Of a DNA stretch of 64,000 bases, positions 11,901-23,609 are shown piece by piece. Below the pieces are notes generated by a model that was given only the letters and a program-made list of their open reading frames with translations, did no database searches and was not told the origin of the DNA. The stretch's first letter is position 1. Every line of letters begins with the position of its first letter. Source of the stretch: Ceratobasidium sp. AG-K (taxonomy: Eukaryota; Basidiomycota; Agaricomycetes; Cantharellales; Ceratobasidiaceae); NCBI GenBank assembly GCA_037039685.1, contig JAWNGF010000003.1, positions 3,446,571 through 3,510,570 on the forward strand, in the 5' to 3' direction. The position numbers and the translations under genes are program-made.

Positions 11901-14900
11901 ATGTCGTCCACTCCTCCTGCAAAAGAGTCAACACGGAAGCATCTTGGCAAGGCAATACGCCGCGGTGTCGGCCGAGTGAAAAGCGCCATACAGCCCTCGT
12001 CGTTGCTGGCCGCCCCAGGTGCAGGAAGTGCATCTGCCCTATCCGATCGTAGTGAATCTGTATCTCCTGCTCCGTCCATAGCCCCTAGTGGCGTATCGCC
12101 GGGCCCTCACACTGCTGCTGAAGAGTCTTGGACAAGCAACCATGATCAGTCGACTGGACCATCAGCAATCGTTACAAGCTCAATTCCGGGAGGAGAAAAA
12201 GTCGCATCAGTGGTTAGCCCTGAAGCTTTGCCTACTGGAAGAGGTGTGGCTCGGATGGATGCAGCATGGCTGGGTTTGGGTAGAGCGCTCAGAGGTCTGG
12301 GCAAGACCACAGAGGTGTTCCCTCCCCTCGGGTTAGCGGTCAATCAGCTCATCGGCTGGGTAGACGTCGTGCAGGTACGCTGAATTCGTAACCAGAAGGT
12401 GAGAAACTCTGACAGGAGCGAGTATAGGAAGTCGCGGCGAACACAGAAGAATATGAGAGGCTGGCGACTGAGCTTGCGGCCATGTTACGCACTCTGGATC
12501 AGCATGTGACAGAGCTCGGCTCAGAGGATCCGAGCGGAAGTGCCGAATGTATCGCACTGTAAGCAACATATGTCTACATATGCGCAGGAGGCTGAGGCTA
12601 GTTACACAGATCCATCAAGGCTGAGGTGGATGAAGTTGGCAAAAAACGAGATCGTGGTCAAGGCAGGCAACTGCTCGAGTCGACTCGGGACAAGGAAGAC
12701 ATCATCAGGCGGTATCGTCGAATCAAGGGACTGTTTAGGCAGCTACAGGTAAGTGGGCCACGCTTCGGGGTTGGCTCCACACTCTGAGCGCCAACAGAGC
12801 GAGATTAGCCTGCAGGTGCTGAGACAGGCCAAGGAGCAACGCGTGGTATGCGGGCAACACCATCGGCTATACTCACACTTACCCCCATGTGGTAGATGGC
12901 GCTGCTCAAAGGTTTATTCCCCGTCGATGACGCCGTTTACAACTCGAGCGACTCGTCGTCAAAGCGGCACGGGTGTACTCCCCAAACGCGCGAGAAGCTT
13001 CAGCAAGACCTCAGAGACTGGATACATGACCCCCACGGAGCAAAGATCTACTGGATGAACGGCATGGCAGGAACAGGAAAGACCACAATCGCATACAGCC
13101 TGTGCGAGTGGCTCAAGGCAAACCAGAAGCTTGGCGCCAGCTTCTTCTGCTCTCGTTCGTCGCCTTCGTGCCGTGACTTCAAGCGCATCGTGCCAACGAT
13201 CACATACCAGCTCGCAAAGTACTCTCCGAGGTTCCAGGAGGCGCTATGCAAGGCTCTGGAGCAAGACGTCGACGCCGGGAAGCTGGACGCACGTGGTCAG
13301 TTCGAGACGCTTCTGCAAGGTCCGATGCACGCGGACAACGTAACGATGCCAGATGGAGTGGTGGTGGTCATAGACGCGCTGGACGAGTGCGAGGAAGACT
13401 ACGGAGTACGACTGATTCTCGGGGTACTTTTGCAGCATGTGGCAAGTCTGCCTATCCGGTTCTTCGTCACCAGCCGGCCCGAGCCTGCGATCCGAGACCC
13501 GATGTCGTCCGGCAGCGGTTACTCCCCGACAGTGCTGCACTTGCACGACATCGAGCTATCGATCGTCGAAGAAGACATCAAGAAGTACCTCACAGAGGCT
13601 CTGATCTCCATGAGCCCGCCACCGACTGACGACCAGATCGAGTTGCTAACAAAACGGGCTGGCAAGCTGTTCATTTATGCGGCCACTGCGGTGCGATACA
13701 TCCTTCCTCGCAAGGCGTCCACGAATCCTATTGCGCGGCTGAACGGAGCTCTGACGACCAACTCTCAGAACAGCCAAGGGCAGTACAGCAAGAGATACAA
13801 GGAGCTCGACGAGCTGTACACGACTATTCTGACCGCGGCCCTGGATGAAGAGGACGAGGTGCTCGAAGAAGCGGAAAGGTGTGCTATACGGCTCGTGCTG
13901 AGAACGGTCGTGTGCGCGAGGGAGCCTATGTCCACCCCCACCCTTTCGACCTACCTTCATCTCTCCGAAAACCAGGTGGTGTTCGCACTAGAGTCGCTGC
14001 GATCGGTGCTTCACGTATCCGAGTCAGGCAGGCTCGTCTCCACGCTACATGCGTCGTTTCCCGACTATCTTTGTGACCGTTCCCGCTCCAAGTCTTTTTA
14101 CTGCGACCCCAGCGACCAAAACGGGTCCCTAGCGCATCGTTGTTTTGACATAATGAAGGCTCAGCTGCGGTTCAACATATGCGATCTGGCGTCGTCGTTT
14201 GTATTCGACCAGGACGTACCGAATCTAGAAACGCGTATCAAGACACAGATATCCTCTGCTCTCTTCTACGCATGCCTATACTGGGGGGATCATCTCAGAC
14301 TATCCGGTGTTTCGGACGTGCTATACAATAAGCTAAGCGACTTCTTAGATCATCGACTGCTGTTCTGGATGGAAGTTCTGAATCTGGAGCGACGCATCGC
14401 AGCAGGCGTGTTGCTGCTCGCTCAAGCGGAGAAGTGGTTGCAGGTGGGCCAAACGCACGCGCTCTACTCGTTGATACTCACCCTGATTCAGGATACAAAA
14501 GCCTCAACCAGCACTTACGAGTACACCGTTGACTCGCGCGACTTCGTATCTCGGTTTACGGGGAGTGCGTGCAATCGGAGCACACCCCATCTGTATATCT
14601 CTGCACTGTCTTTCTGCGCAAAGGCTAGCTTCGTCTATATACGTTACTGGGGTCGTACCAAAGGATTGCTCGCCGTGCGTGGAACGACGATGAGCCACAG
14701 GAACATGTCTGCGCAAGCGACTTGGACGATCGACTCTTGGGTTACATCTACCGCTTTCTCTCCCGACGGTACCTGCATCGTTTCTGGGTCTGCCAGTGGA
14801 GCTGTGCAGGTGTGGGACGCCTATTTGGGCAGTATAGTAGTCGGGCCGTTAGAAAAGCATACTGATGGCGTGTCCTCCGTGGCATTCTGTCCTGAGGGTA

Positions 14901-16891
14901 GATGCGTTGCTTCAGGATCCTGGGATCACACCATGCTACTATGGGATACCTATACAGGCGACGTGATCGCGGGCCCATACACAAGCCATACAAAAACGAT
15001 CTACTCGATCGCATTTTCTCCGGATGGGATGAACATTGTGTCTGGTAGTGGAGACCAAACTCTCCTAATCTGGGATGCACGTACCTGCGATGTGGTTTCT
15101 GGACCGTTTCAAGGGCATACACGTACGGTTTATGCAGTCGCATTCTCCCCGGACGGTAGGCGCGTCGTCTCTGGCTCCGGCGATAAAACCATCCGATTCT
15201 GGGATGTACGCACCGGAGAAACGGTTGCTGGACCATTCCAAGGGCATACACGTGACATCCATTCTGTGGCGTTTTCCCCGGACGGCACGAAGGTGGTATC
15301 TGGCAGTGAAGATTGTACTATCTTGCTCTGGGATTCACAGACCGGCAACATAGCTGCTGGGCCACTTACAGGGCATACTGACCAAGTCTCTTCGGTTGCA
15401 TTCTCCCCTGACGGCACACGCATTGCGTCTGGGTCCATTGATACAACCATCTTAGTGTGGGCGGCAGACAGCGGTGAGATTATCGCTGGACCATTTACGA
15501 GTCATGCGTGGGCAATCACCTCCCTCATGTTTTCCCCCGATGGTACACGAATTGTTTCTGGCTCCTTTGACAGGACCATTCGTTTATGGGGCATGGGGAA
15601 TAGTGCTACTAGCTCTCGTCTTGAGAGGCATTCAGTTCACTGCAGAATACTGTCTATTGCGTTCTCCCCCAATAGTACCTACATCGTTTCCGGTTCTTCC
15701 GACTGCACCATCCTTGTGTGGGACGCACGCACTGGTGATGTTGTGACCGGCCCGTTCAAGCACACAGGAGAGGTTTACTCAGTTGCATTCTCTCCTGACG
15801 CCACACATATTGCATCCGGTTCCGGAGATTCGACAGTCATAATATGGGATGCACGCACTGGGGATATCGTCGTTGGACCGTTTACACATCCAGAGCAAGT
15901 CTTGTCGGTTGCTTTCTCTCCTAGCGGTGAGAGTATCGTATCCGGCTCTCTCGATTGTACTCTTCGAGTATGGAACGTATCTACAAGCAATGTCATTGTC
16001 GGTCCACTTAAAGGGCACACAGGGTATATCGGCTCCGTCGCATTTTCTCCCGACGGCAGGCAAGTTGCCTCGGGTTCTCAGGACCACGCCGTCATGTTAT
16101 GGAGCACACAAGCTGGCGAAGATGCTCCCAAGCGATTCACTGGACACACGGCAACGGTTAACTCAGTTGCTTTCTCTCCCGATGGCCTTTACATCGCCTC
16201 TGGATCTTCGGACGGCACCATACATGTATGGGACACAAGTTCTGACAGTACCGCAATCAACATTTTTAAAGGCCACGCAGAACCAATCTTCTCAGTCGCG
16301 TTCTCTCCCAGCGGCCAGCGAATTGTTTCTGGATCCGAGCGTGGGATCGTCCTACTGTGGGACACATACACCGGCGACGTTGTTGCCGGCCCACTAGTGG
16401 GACATGAGTGCATGTACACCAAGGTTGCATTTTCCTCCGATGGTAGCTGTATCGCATCTGGGTATAATGATGGGAGCATCCGAGTTTGGAGTGCACTGGC
16501 CAACCCTGCTTCCCCAGAGCACCTTCCAGGCGCCACGACATGGGAGAACTATACAAAAGCTCCCCGCCCAGAAACTCTAAGCATCGCCTCTACCGTTGCT
16601 AATCCACAGGCATCCCACCCCTCACACGGTACGCCCCCTATCGTCGGATCAGAACTTCCCCAGAAAGAGGATATACGCACGATCTCCCAGGTAGTTACGC
16701 GCTCCACGATGAACGACGACGGGTGGCTCATGCTCGATGGTGCACCTATGATTTGGGTGCCTCTCGAGCTGCACACCCATCTTCCGTACCTCCATAACAC
16801 GCTCTCAATTGGATCCCAGGGGTCGATGTACTTTACAGACCAGTCGCTTTCGCTAGGCGAGAGCTGGCGTGAGTGTTATGTCTCTCAATAG
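11901..16891 (+). CDS. NACHT-WD40 STAND receptor (fungal NLR-like protein)
   Basis: Five exons, 11901-12374, 12428-12558, 12610-12748, 12798-12845 and 12896-16891, with introns of 49-53 bp and consistent phases, give 1595 residues. The N-terminal 300 residues are Ser/Pro-rich then helical and match no effector domain I recognise. The NACHT domain has the P-loop GMAGTGKTT at about residue 320, preceded by KIYWMNGMAG, and the Walker B motif VVVIDALDEC near 420. The C-terminal half has 14 WD40 repeats of the SVAFSPDGxxIVSGSxDxTI..WDA type (about residues 890-1500), then a tail with WLMLDGAPMIWVPLELHTHL. STAND proteins of this type oligomerise on ligand binding and trigger incompatibility or cell-death responses in fungi; WD repeats are the presumed sensor. 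Ligand and output are unknown here. Confidence 0.92.
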
Positions 16892-17511
16892 ACATCTCTA
16901 GGTGGGTCATACCCATTTGCTGGCGCAAGTTATTTGCTCACAGCGATGATATCGCAGGGGGTCCTCTGAGAGTTGGCGGTTTAAAATTAGATTATATGCG
17001 TCGCATGTTCTGCTATTTTTGCAACTACAACTGCACCATTTACCCCCACGACCCTTACGACTTCTCTACCTTGTTCTACTCTATCACAATGTATGTACTT
17101 CGAAGTCCGGTAACTGGCTCCCAACATTAGCACTCTCCGCCTGCGGACAAGGTCTGCCTGTATGAGTTGCCAGCTCTTTCGGTCGCGGAAGTATTGCAAA
17201 AGACCAATGAAGGGTCGGTTGGCAAACTGGTGAAAAAAATGTTTCTGAGTATGTAGCAAACTGGTCCGCAATTACCTTGACCGGGAAGATGTTTACTACT
17301 GACCCCATATTTCACATTGAATACCGATAGTCAACCAAGGGCACCGCTTGTGAAACTCGGCCGAATGATTGTTTTGCTATTGTCCCAGTGGAAATACTGC
17401 ATTGCGCCCAGGCGCCCAGGGGGCTCGGCTGAACGTATATCACCGTGCTTGCCAAGACGAATGTCGGGCGCTTGCGGGCGTTACAAGCAATCGTCACCAA
17501 AATCCTCTGAC

Positions 17512-17641
17512 GCTAACGAGCGCCGGTTTGCTCTTACGTGCTCGCTTGGGTAAAGGAGCACTCAGGAGCACCCGAGTGGCTGTGCAATTGGTGCTCCTAT
17601 ACCTAAGCGAGTACGCACAAGCAAATCGGCGCTCACGAGCC
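17512..17641. mobile_element. Hairpin-like inverted-repeat element
   Basis: A left arm of about 50 bp (containing CGAGCGCCGGTTTGCTC and CTCGCTTGGGTAAAGGAGCA) is followed by a spacer of about 26 bp and a right arm that is its imperfect reverse complement (GTGCTCCTATACCTAAGCGA and AAGCAAATCGGCGCTC). About 85% of arm positions pair by eye. It could be a foldback/MITE-type element. Transcripts would form a long hairpin. Confidence 0.65.
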
Positions 17642-17726
17642 CAAAAGAGAACCGACGGATTTGCTTGAGATTTGAACGGCTTATGTGGTCATGCAGACTG
17701 TGACGGGTGAGTGCAGCGCGTTAGCC

Positions 17727-18274
17727 CATCAGTAACTTGCGCGGGACTCCCGAGGCACTCCTGGAGGCTCGGGAGGAACGGGAGAGTGTTTACTGACCGT
17801 CGGAGTACCTGTGGAGTTCCCCAGGAGTGTTACAAAGTAACAGGCAACACATGGCTAGTCGGGCGTAGGGATGCATATACGATTTAATTTAATTTTGACA
17901 GCTTCTGGAAGAAGTTCGAGTCACTTGACCATCTTTGGGCGATTCGAAATAACTGTCACTTGCCTTTGAGGCGTTCTTCGTGCACCTAGAACCTCAGCGG
18001 CACACGCGGGAGCCAGATAACTTCCAATCAAGGCCGTTTGGGTGCTGCTCCCGAGGCACTTTGCAGCATTCAGACGGGTTTGTGCGACTGGAGGAGGGAT
18101 TGGCTGGTGAGGGACCGAAATCGTGTAGATATCAAATGATAGAAATCAATACATTCTGGGAATCACGAGCCAACTCCTGGGGCACTCCCCAGGTCCTCCG
18201 ACGGTAAGTAAGTAATCTGCCGGTCCTCCCGAGTCTCCAGGAGTACCTTGGGAGTCCTACGCAAGTTGCTGATG
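17727..18274. mobile_element. Non-coding element with about 105-bp terminal inverted repeats
   Basis: The left arm starts CATCAGTAACTTGCGCGGGA and runs to about 17833. The right arm, about 18170-18274, is its imperfect reverse complement and ends ACGCAAGTTGCTGATG. Shared blocks include CTCCTGGAG..CTCGGGAGGA and ACCGTCGGAG.ACCTG. The interior of about 335 bp has no protein signature. No certain target duplication was found. Consistent with a MITE or foldback element. Confidence 0.65.
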
Positions 18275-18391
18275 TAAGGCCTGTTGTAAAATGTTGCAAA
18301 CGCCCTAAATGTTCAAGTTCACGTGGGCTTTTCGCACGTTTTGGACCTCTTGCCAACGACCGGATCTGAAACTCTCTAACGCAGAACCATT

Positions 18392-19523
18392 ATGGCTTCC
18401 GAATATACAGCTATGGTGCGAGGAGAAACCTTTCGGCTATCGAGAGCACAACTGGAGTTTGATTCTCCTAATTTGCTATCCGAATACTTTCTTAGTGGCC
18501 AACACCAATCGAACTCCAGTCCACGCGAAATTCAGCTATCGACGAATCCCCAGCTGTTCTTACTAATTCTTGATCACCTCTGCGGCTATACAATACTACC
18601 AATCAGCAAGAACGCGATTCCCGCTCGTATGACCCGCTCGTATGTCCTTAGCAATCTCCGGGCAGATGCCAGTTATTACAAACTCCGAGGTTTAATTAGA
18701 CTTATTGATACCCACTCATCGGTATTGAATTTTGCTTATCCAGTTATACTTTCCATGACAAACCACATCATATTCTACCTTTCATCCTGTCCGTAGGCCG
18801 AGACAAGATCTTCCTCCAGCATGCACAATATTGTTATTTCCAATCCCAGGCGCTCCCCAATCTTTCACTTTCCTGGGCGTGTAGTAAACTGGACTCAAAT
18901 CGACACGTAAGAAACGTTTGGCGCGGATCCTCTTGCAAAGTATTTACCCCAGTAACAGCTTCCACCACCCACCATCAGGTTACATGGAATTCCCAATCTC
19001 AATCGACTTGTCTAAAAGTTTCTCCATGTAGGTTGATAAGTCAACCCCACCTGCTCGGATCATTTAGTGCCGTCTCGCCAGTGCCTGCTGGTATAAGGCT
19101 GCGTCAAACAATGGGTGGCATAGTCTCATCTCTCTGGAAGCACCTGCTGCTCCCCATTCATTGCTTTACCTAAGCATCGGCCCCCAGCATGATTTTCGAT
19201 TCGAGATCGGCGTCAATGGCAAACCAAATAGATTGGCATCGGGACGGAGCAATCAGGAGGTACGCTTGGGGGTATGGACTCAGTTGACATTTGTGCAACG
19301 GATTGACGACGCTGGCCAAGTCAATTGGCGAAAACTATACTCGGACGGAAGAGAAATTGTCTCGTCCGATGTGAATTTGGCAATACATAATCCAGCCTCG
19401 GAAAAGGCCAGTACACTGTTTTCTAGCAGATATAGCATATTGACTCTGCCATTAGGTTCGCTTAGCCGTTATGCGAAGCGCATGGGATCACGTGCGCAGT
19501 GCGGGATTTCTTGGCCAGGTTGA
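18392..19523 (+). CDS. BTB-domain protein with jelly-roll (LamG-like) C-terminus, block 1 copy
   Basis: Exons 18392-18721, 18797-18906, 18953-19027 and 19082-19523 give 318 residues. The N-terminal 110 residues form a T1/KCTD-type BTB domain: a β-hairpin with FRLSRAQLEFDSPNLLSEYF, then QLFLLILDHLCGYTILPI and LRADASYYKLRGLIRLID. Such BTB domains oligomerise or recruit cullin-3. The C-terminal part resembles a concanavalin A/LamG fold (WYKAASNNGWHSLISLEAP, EVRLGVWTQLTFVQRIDDAG, WRKLYSDGREI). After SILTLP the homologous continuation AGFLGQVEDVAVFQYALDQV is found in another frame, so the C-terminus may be frameshifted. A paralogue with the same four exons lies at 30826-31910. Confidence 0.7.
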
Positions 19524-20290
19524 AGATGTTGCGGTATTTCAGTACGCACTGGATCAGGTCAGTATTTATCAAGCACAGGGGGTCCACATGTGATAATTAT
19601 CCCACCGTCATATACACGCAACGTACAACTAGGACGAGATCATATCCCGTGCCTTGCGATCCGATCCCCCCGCCGACAACGGGTGGCAAACGGATGCGAA
19701 CGCCAAAACGGGGCGTACGTACTGACGACCGATCTAGTTGGGAACCAACTATTTTCCCATTCAGGTATTGCGAAAGCGGATGCGAGTCGCTATTTTGGTG
19801 TACTTGAAGAAACTTCGTGTACCAGTACATGCTTTGAATGCTTGTATCAATGCCTCAAGTTCAATGTGTGCGTGGCATTAAGCAAATAAAAAATATAAAA
19901 AATTATCTTATCGACGGAGAGCACTTCCCCGTATGGCAATCGGGCGGGTTCTTAACCGACTCAAGCGGCGGATCATACGGTGACTGCTCAGGGAAAAATG
20001 CATGTGTCGATGTCTGTTGTGTACGAGTACTGACCACTCGCACGATCCATATTTGGTCTTGGGTGCACTCGGATGCAGAGCAAGAATAATGACAACCACA
20101 GTTAAGCATCAAGAGTGAGATTTCGGAGCAGATGTTCGAGAAAATGCTTCAAGTGATAAGAAATCACAGCATAAATCAACGGATAAAAGTAGGCTAGTAT
20201 ACAGGTTGGAGAGATAGAAAACCCGCGTCAACGGGGCCCGGCGACAACGTGGACAAAAGACTTGGTCATCCAGATTTCGACCTGACATGA
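19524..20290. other. Spacer within duplication block 1
   Basis: It contains the out-of-frame continuation of the BTB/LamG C-terminus (to about 19595) and otherwise no gene I can support. Much of it has no counterpart in block 2, where 31.9-32.46 kb has a different, mosaic content. Confidence 0.45.
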
Positions 20291-20659
20291 TTAGATGGGA
20301 ATAGGCGCAAACGCCGTGCATTTCCCATCGCATTCGGAAAACTTCTCGTTACACTCGACCGTGTTCGCATCGATGCTGCCCAATAATCATTAGCCATCTA
20401 CCGGAGCACATCGTAGACATCACACTCACTCGCACTGGTTGAACCTCCACGACCCAAAGCAGAACGGTTTCGCTCCGACATTGCCCACAATTCCTCCAGG
20501 CCAATTCTGATCCTTGACACAACGGACAGTAAAGCTGGGATGAGAGTCGAGTAGATACGAGTGGACCATTTGAAGGGGATTGAATTCTGCTTGTGCTTGT
20601 CCTGGCGCGAACATGAGCACAGCGGGTACGAGCAATTGGTAGGCGATGGAGAGACGCAT
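20291..20659 (-). CDS. Small secreted cysteine-rich protein A
   Basis: Exons 20659-20430 and 20375-20291 give 104 residues. The first 24 residues look like a signal peptide (MRLSIAYQLLVPAVLMFAPG, then QAQA). The mature part has six cysteines: FTVRCVKDQNWPGGIVG, AKPFCF, FNQC, then in exon 2 NTVECNEKFSECDGKCTAF. Both exons match the neighbouring protein B in cysteine spacing and in intron position (phase 2, acceptor CAG before CATCGA). No known family is recognised. A secreted, disulphide-bonded effector-like or defence protein is a reasonable inference. The gene is transcribed opposite to the flanking BTB and membrane-protein genes. Confidence 0.65.
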
Positions 20660-20831
20660 ATTGGTGACGGTGGTGTGGGGCGGTTCGACCGGGATACTGG
20701 GTATATATACTACTGAATCGCCGAGTGCACGCGCGCTTGAACTCAATGGTGATCGGGTGCCTGCTTCTGGTTGGTTACGTTTCAGAAACACCACCGTGAC
20801 GGAGTGCTCCCGCCTATCGTCATCGTCTGCG

Positions 20832-21197
20832 TCACGGTGGATCTCGTGGGAACCAGGTGACCAAAGGCCCAGAAAGGATGCTGTTTCGATTACTGCAATA
20901 GGATTCGTTGAATTTCTTCGCGTACCAGGCCACTTTAGAGCCGTCGGATGCTTGTGTCTTGACACTCACTCGGGTCGTCCTCAGTTCACTACAATAACCA
21001 CGTTGCACCAATGCCCCACTTCCATCGTTATTGTAGCCAGTTTCATCGATCAGCGCGTAGTCGGCGAGGATTAACAATACCAATTCGGGTCGATCCAACC
21101 GTTTCACTTGACTGAGATAATAGGAATCGTTGCAAATAGAGGTTATTATTGGTGATACACCTTGTTCCATCGAATCAAGTAGACAGCAAGGAGACAA
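20832..21197 (-). CDS. Hypothetical protein between the two secreted-protein genes
   Basis: A single open frame of 121 residues, including MEQGVSPIITSICNDSYYLS and SGALVQRGYCSELRTTRVSV. No domain is recognised and no signal peptide is seen. The block 2 counterpart (32776-33057) keeps the first 75 residues at roughly two-thirds identity but then shifts frame. It may be a real small gene, one exon of a larger one, or non-coding sequence that stays open by chance. Confidence 0.3.
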   Translation of the reverse strand: MSPCCLLDSMEQGVSPIITSICNDSYYLSQVKRLDRPELVLLILADYALIDETGYNNDGSGALVQRGYCSELRTTRVSVKTQASDGSKVAWYAKKFNESYCSNRNSILSGPLVTWFPRDPP

Positions 21198-21308
21198 TGT
21201 CCGAATCTAAACCTCCAAATTGGTGTTGACGACGATGACGTAATATAAGCCCACATACCTCGTTGGCGATTTACCCCGCGCCAGGAAGCCTTAGAGGTCC
21301 AGACCTCC

Positions 21309-21677
21309 TCAAAACGGAATGGGCGCAAACGCATCACACGCGTCTTCACATTCTGGGAACGCCAGATTACACTCGTCTGTGTTTGCTTCGATGCTGTCGG
21401 CCGTCACGTTGTTAGTTCCTATGCTCCGCGAAAAACAATGAGTAGGTACTCACTCGCACTGGTTACACCTAATTCCCACTCGACAGAAATCCTTCTCCCC
21501 AATGTCACCCACGATCCCGTTTGGCCAGTTACCATCTTTCACACAACGGATGGTCATTCTGGGACAAATATCGAACACATTGGATTGTGCCAGCTCGTTT
21601 TGATGTGGGCCTCGTTGTTCGGGTGCGAAGAACGAAAGGGCAGGCAGGAGGAATTTGTAAGTGACCGGAATGAACAT
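21309..21677 (-). CDS. Small secreted cysteine-rich protein B
   Basis: Exons 21677-21454 and 21393-21309 give 102 residues. A hydrophobic start (MFIPVTYKFLLPALSFFAP) suggests a signal peptide. Then come DICPRMTIRCVKDGNWPNGI, KDFCRVGIRCNQC and, in exon 2, NTDECNLAFPECEDACDAFA. The core RCVKDxNWPxGIVGxxGxKxFC and the C-terminal Cys pattern are shared with protein A, with an identical splice phase, so the two are tandem paralogues. Extra cysteines (DIC and IRC) are present. Function unknown; a secreted disulphide-rich protein is inferred. Confidence 0.65.
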
Positions 21678-21857
21678 CGTGGTCGTGGCTCAATCACAAA
21701 AACAAAACCTCGGCGCAAGCACTGTTAAGCGCCGATGACATAACTCATTAATCCTCAGCTTCTTGTTCGCATCCCATCGTGACGTTTTGGGCTTGTCATC
21801 TCCCACCACCATGCCCCCAGCCTCGCAACCTTGCCAAAACTAAAACTCGAAAAAAAA

Positions 21858-23167
21858 ATGTCAACGACCTCACTTGAACCGGCCATCTCGCTTCGTCGAC
21901 GCACCAACCCACTTGAAACGGCTCACCGCGAGGCGATGTCTAAAACTCCCTCGCGATTACCATCACCTCCAGGAGACAACGACGCCAGCTCGGACGATAC
22001 CATTATGCCTCAGGGACGACACCACTCGGGCGGGGACATCGGGGACCACTTTAGCGCTGGGTCGGGAGTCGGTGAGTCTCTTGCTCATTGCCAAAGCTTA
22101 AATTGATGTTATGATAGTTGGCTCTGATCGAAAACACGAGTTTCCCTCGATCGCATCGCGATTACACCCATCTACGCCCTCTCATTCCCAATCCCCATCT
22201 ATGATCCGGACTCGCTCTCACTCGAGCAGCTCCGACTCGGATTCGGACACGGGCGGGCTTGCCGATGCAGCACATACTATTGCTTCATCCACCTCGTGGT
22301 CCGACCTGCCTTTATTGGTCACCCTCGTGCCGCCGATTGTAGCTCTTTTCACTGGAGGAGACTATCTCCGTGATCTTCTCCTCACCTGTTTCCTCGTCTG
22401 GTACCTTCATCAAATCATTAAAGGTTCGTCCCTCATTTCCCCTTTGTTCGCGATTAACACCCAAATTAGTACCCTGGGACATATACCTCGCCTCGCTCCC
22501 ACCTCCTCGTACCTCACACCAGCCCACTCAACATAAAGAACTACGTGCCACCCGAATTGCTGCACTCCTCTTGTGCGCCATTACCCCCTTCCTCGGCGCA
22601 ACGCTCCTCCGCCTAGTTGCCTCATACCTGTACCCATCAGACCCAGAACCTCTCTCATGGTTCTCCACCGCCCTATTCGTCCTAGCAGCCGGGATCAGAC
22701 CGTGGAGACACCTCGCCCACCTCGTCCTCACGCGAACCGAAGCACTGCACCTCGCCGCACACAAGCCATCGATATTCCGCGCCGCGCTCCTCGCACCCGA
22801 AATCGAACATCGCGAGCGCGCACGGGACGCTCACCGTATCGACTCGCTCGAATCTGAACTCGCGCAGCTCCGAGCCGAGTTTTCGGTCCTGACTGAGCGG
22901 ACTCGCTCGGCGACGAGACATGTCAAGGCGCTCGAGCAGGCGTTGAACAAAAAAGTCGAGACGGTGCAGGGGAGGGTCGAGGTGTTGGAGCGGTATGGAT
23001 CGACGGCGGGTGGTGCGGTTGGAGGGTGGGAGTTGATCTGGAGAGGATTTGGAAAGCTCGTGTGCGCCGCGTTTCCGTTTACCAGGAGCTGGTTCGAGGA
23101 AGCCGAGGCCGAGGCGGGTAGGGGTCGAAGAGTAAAGGGAAAGAAGGGTAAAGGGAAAGAAGGATAA
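21858..23167 (+). CDS. Membrane protein with coiled coil, block 1 copy (C-terminally truncated)
   Basis: Exons 21858-22071, 22118-22423 and 22470-23167 give 405 residues. The N-terminus is Ser/Asp-rich and disordered (SSDDTIMPQGR). Hydrophobic segments follow: LPLLVTLVPPIVALFTGG with DLLLTCFLVWYLHQI, and IAALLLCAITPFLGATLLRL with WFSTALFVLAAGI. A coiled coil comes next (RIDSLESELAQLRAEFSVLT, HVKALEQALNKKVETVQGRV), then a Lys-rich tail. Compared with the 489-residue copy at 33742-35303, a tandem duplication of about 16 bp in the Lys-rich segment near 23145-23165 shifts the frame and stops translation at GKEG. Sequence beyond the stop still resembles the longer copy up to about 23341. Family not recognised. 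Confidence 0.7.
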
Positions 23168-23341
23168 ACGGCTGAGGGGTGGTGAATAACATGCCGCCTG
23201 TGCCCGAGGTGGACGAACACGAGGGCAAGGTACATGGGAGCAGGCTGAATGGTCTGAACGAGAAGAGGGGAGCGAACTCGGATTCGGGAGTGCTTCCGTC
23301 CCTACCCAAACCCGACGGTTTCATCATGTGGACCATCAACC

Positions 23342-23609
23342 TTTCCCACCCATGAGTGAGGGGAAAGCGGCCGTGGTGCAAGGTGGGTGGAGAGTTGGAT
23401 CAACCAAGTCAAGCCACGAGAAACGCTCTTCTCGATCCGTTTCTGGGAGTAGGGTGAGGCGTAAACGGTGTATCCGCAGGGGCAATGACAATATCGGGGT
23501 TTGCACCCTCAACATAAGAGACGTAGTCCGATGGTTTGACCTATAACGGGATGAATATTTTGGCGATCCTATCAGTAAAAGAGATTATGGGGCTTACCTT
23601 GCGACATCC
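23342..23609 (-). pseudogene. QTRT2 fragment (5' part of exon 3, intron 2, edge of exon 2)
   Basis: This stretch matches 4872-5135 of the intact QTRT2 gene in the same orientation: shared ACCCATGAGTG, GTTGGATCAACCAAGTCAAG, GCAATGACAATATCGGGGTT, GACGTAGTCCGATGGTTTGA and, after the intron, ACCTTGCGACATCC. Small indels break the frame. It is fused directly to the end of the block 1 membrane-protein gene at about 23341. The left end cuts QTRT2 inside exon 3, and similarity stops at about 23609. Confidence 0.85.

Larger units (their letters stand above)
16892..18391. other. Intergenic region with two inverted-repeat elements
   Basis: No gene seen. Most of it is occupied by the two inverted-repeat elements at 17512-17641 and 17727-18274. 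The last 110 bp hold the promoter and 5' UTR of the BTB gene of block 1. Confidence 0.5.
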
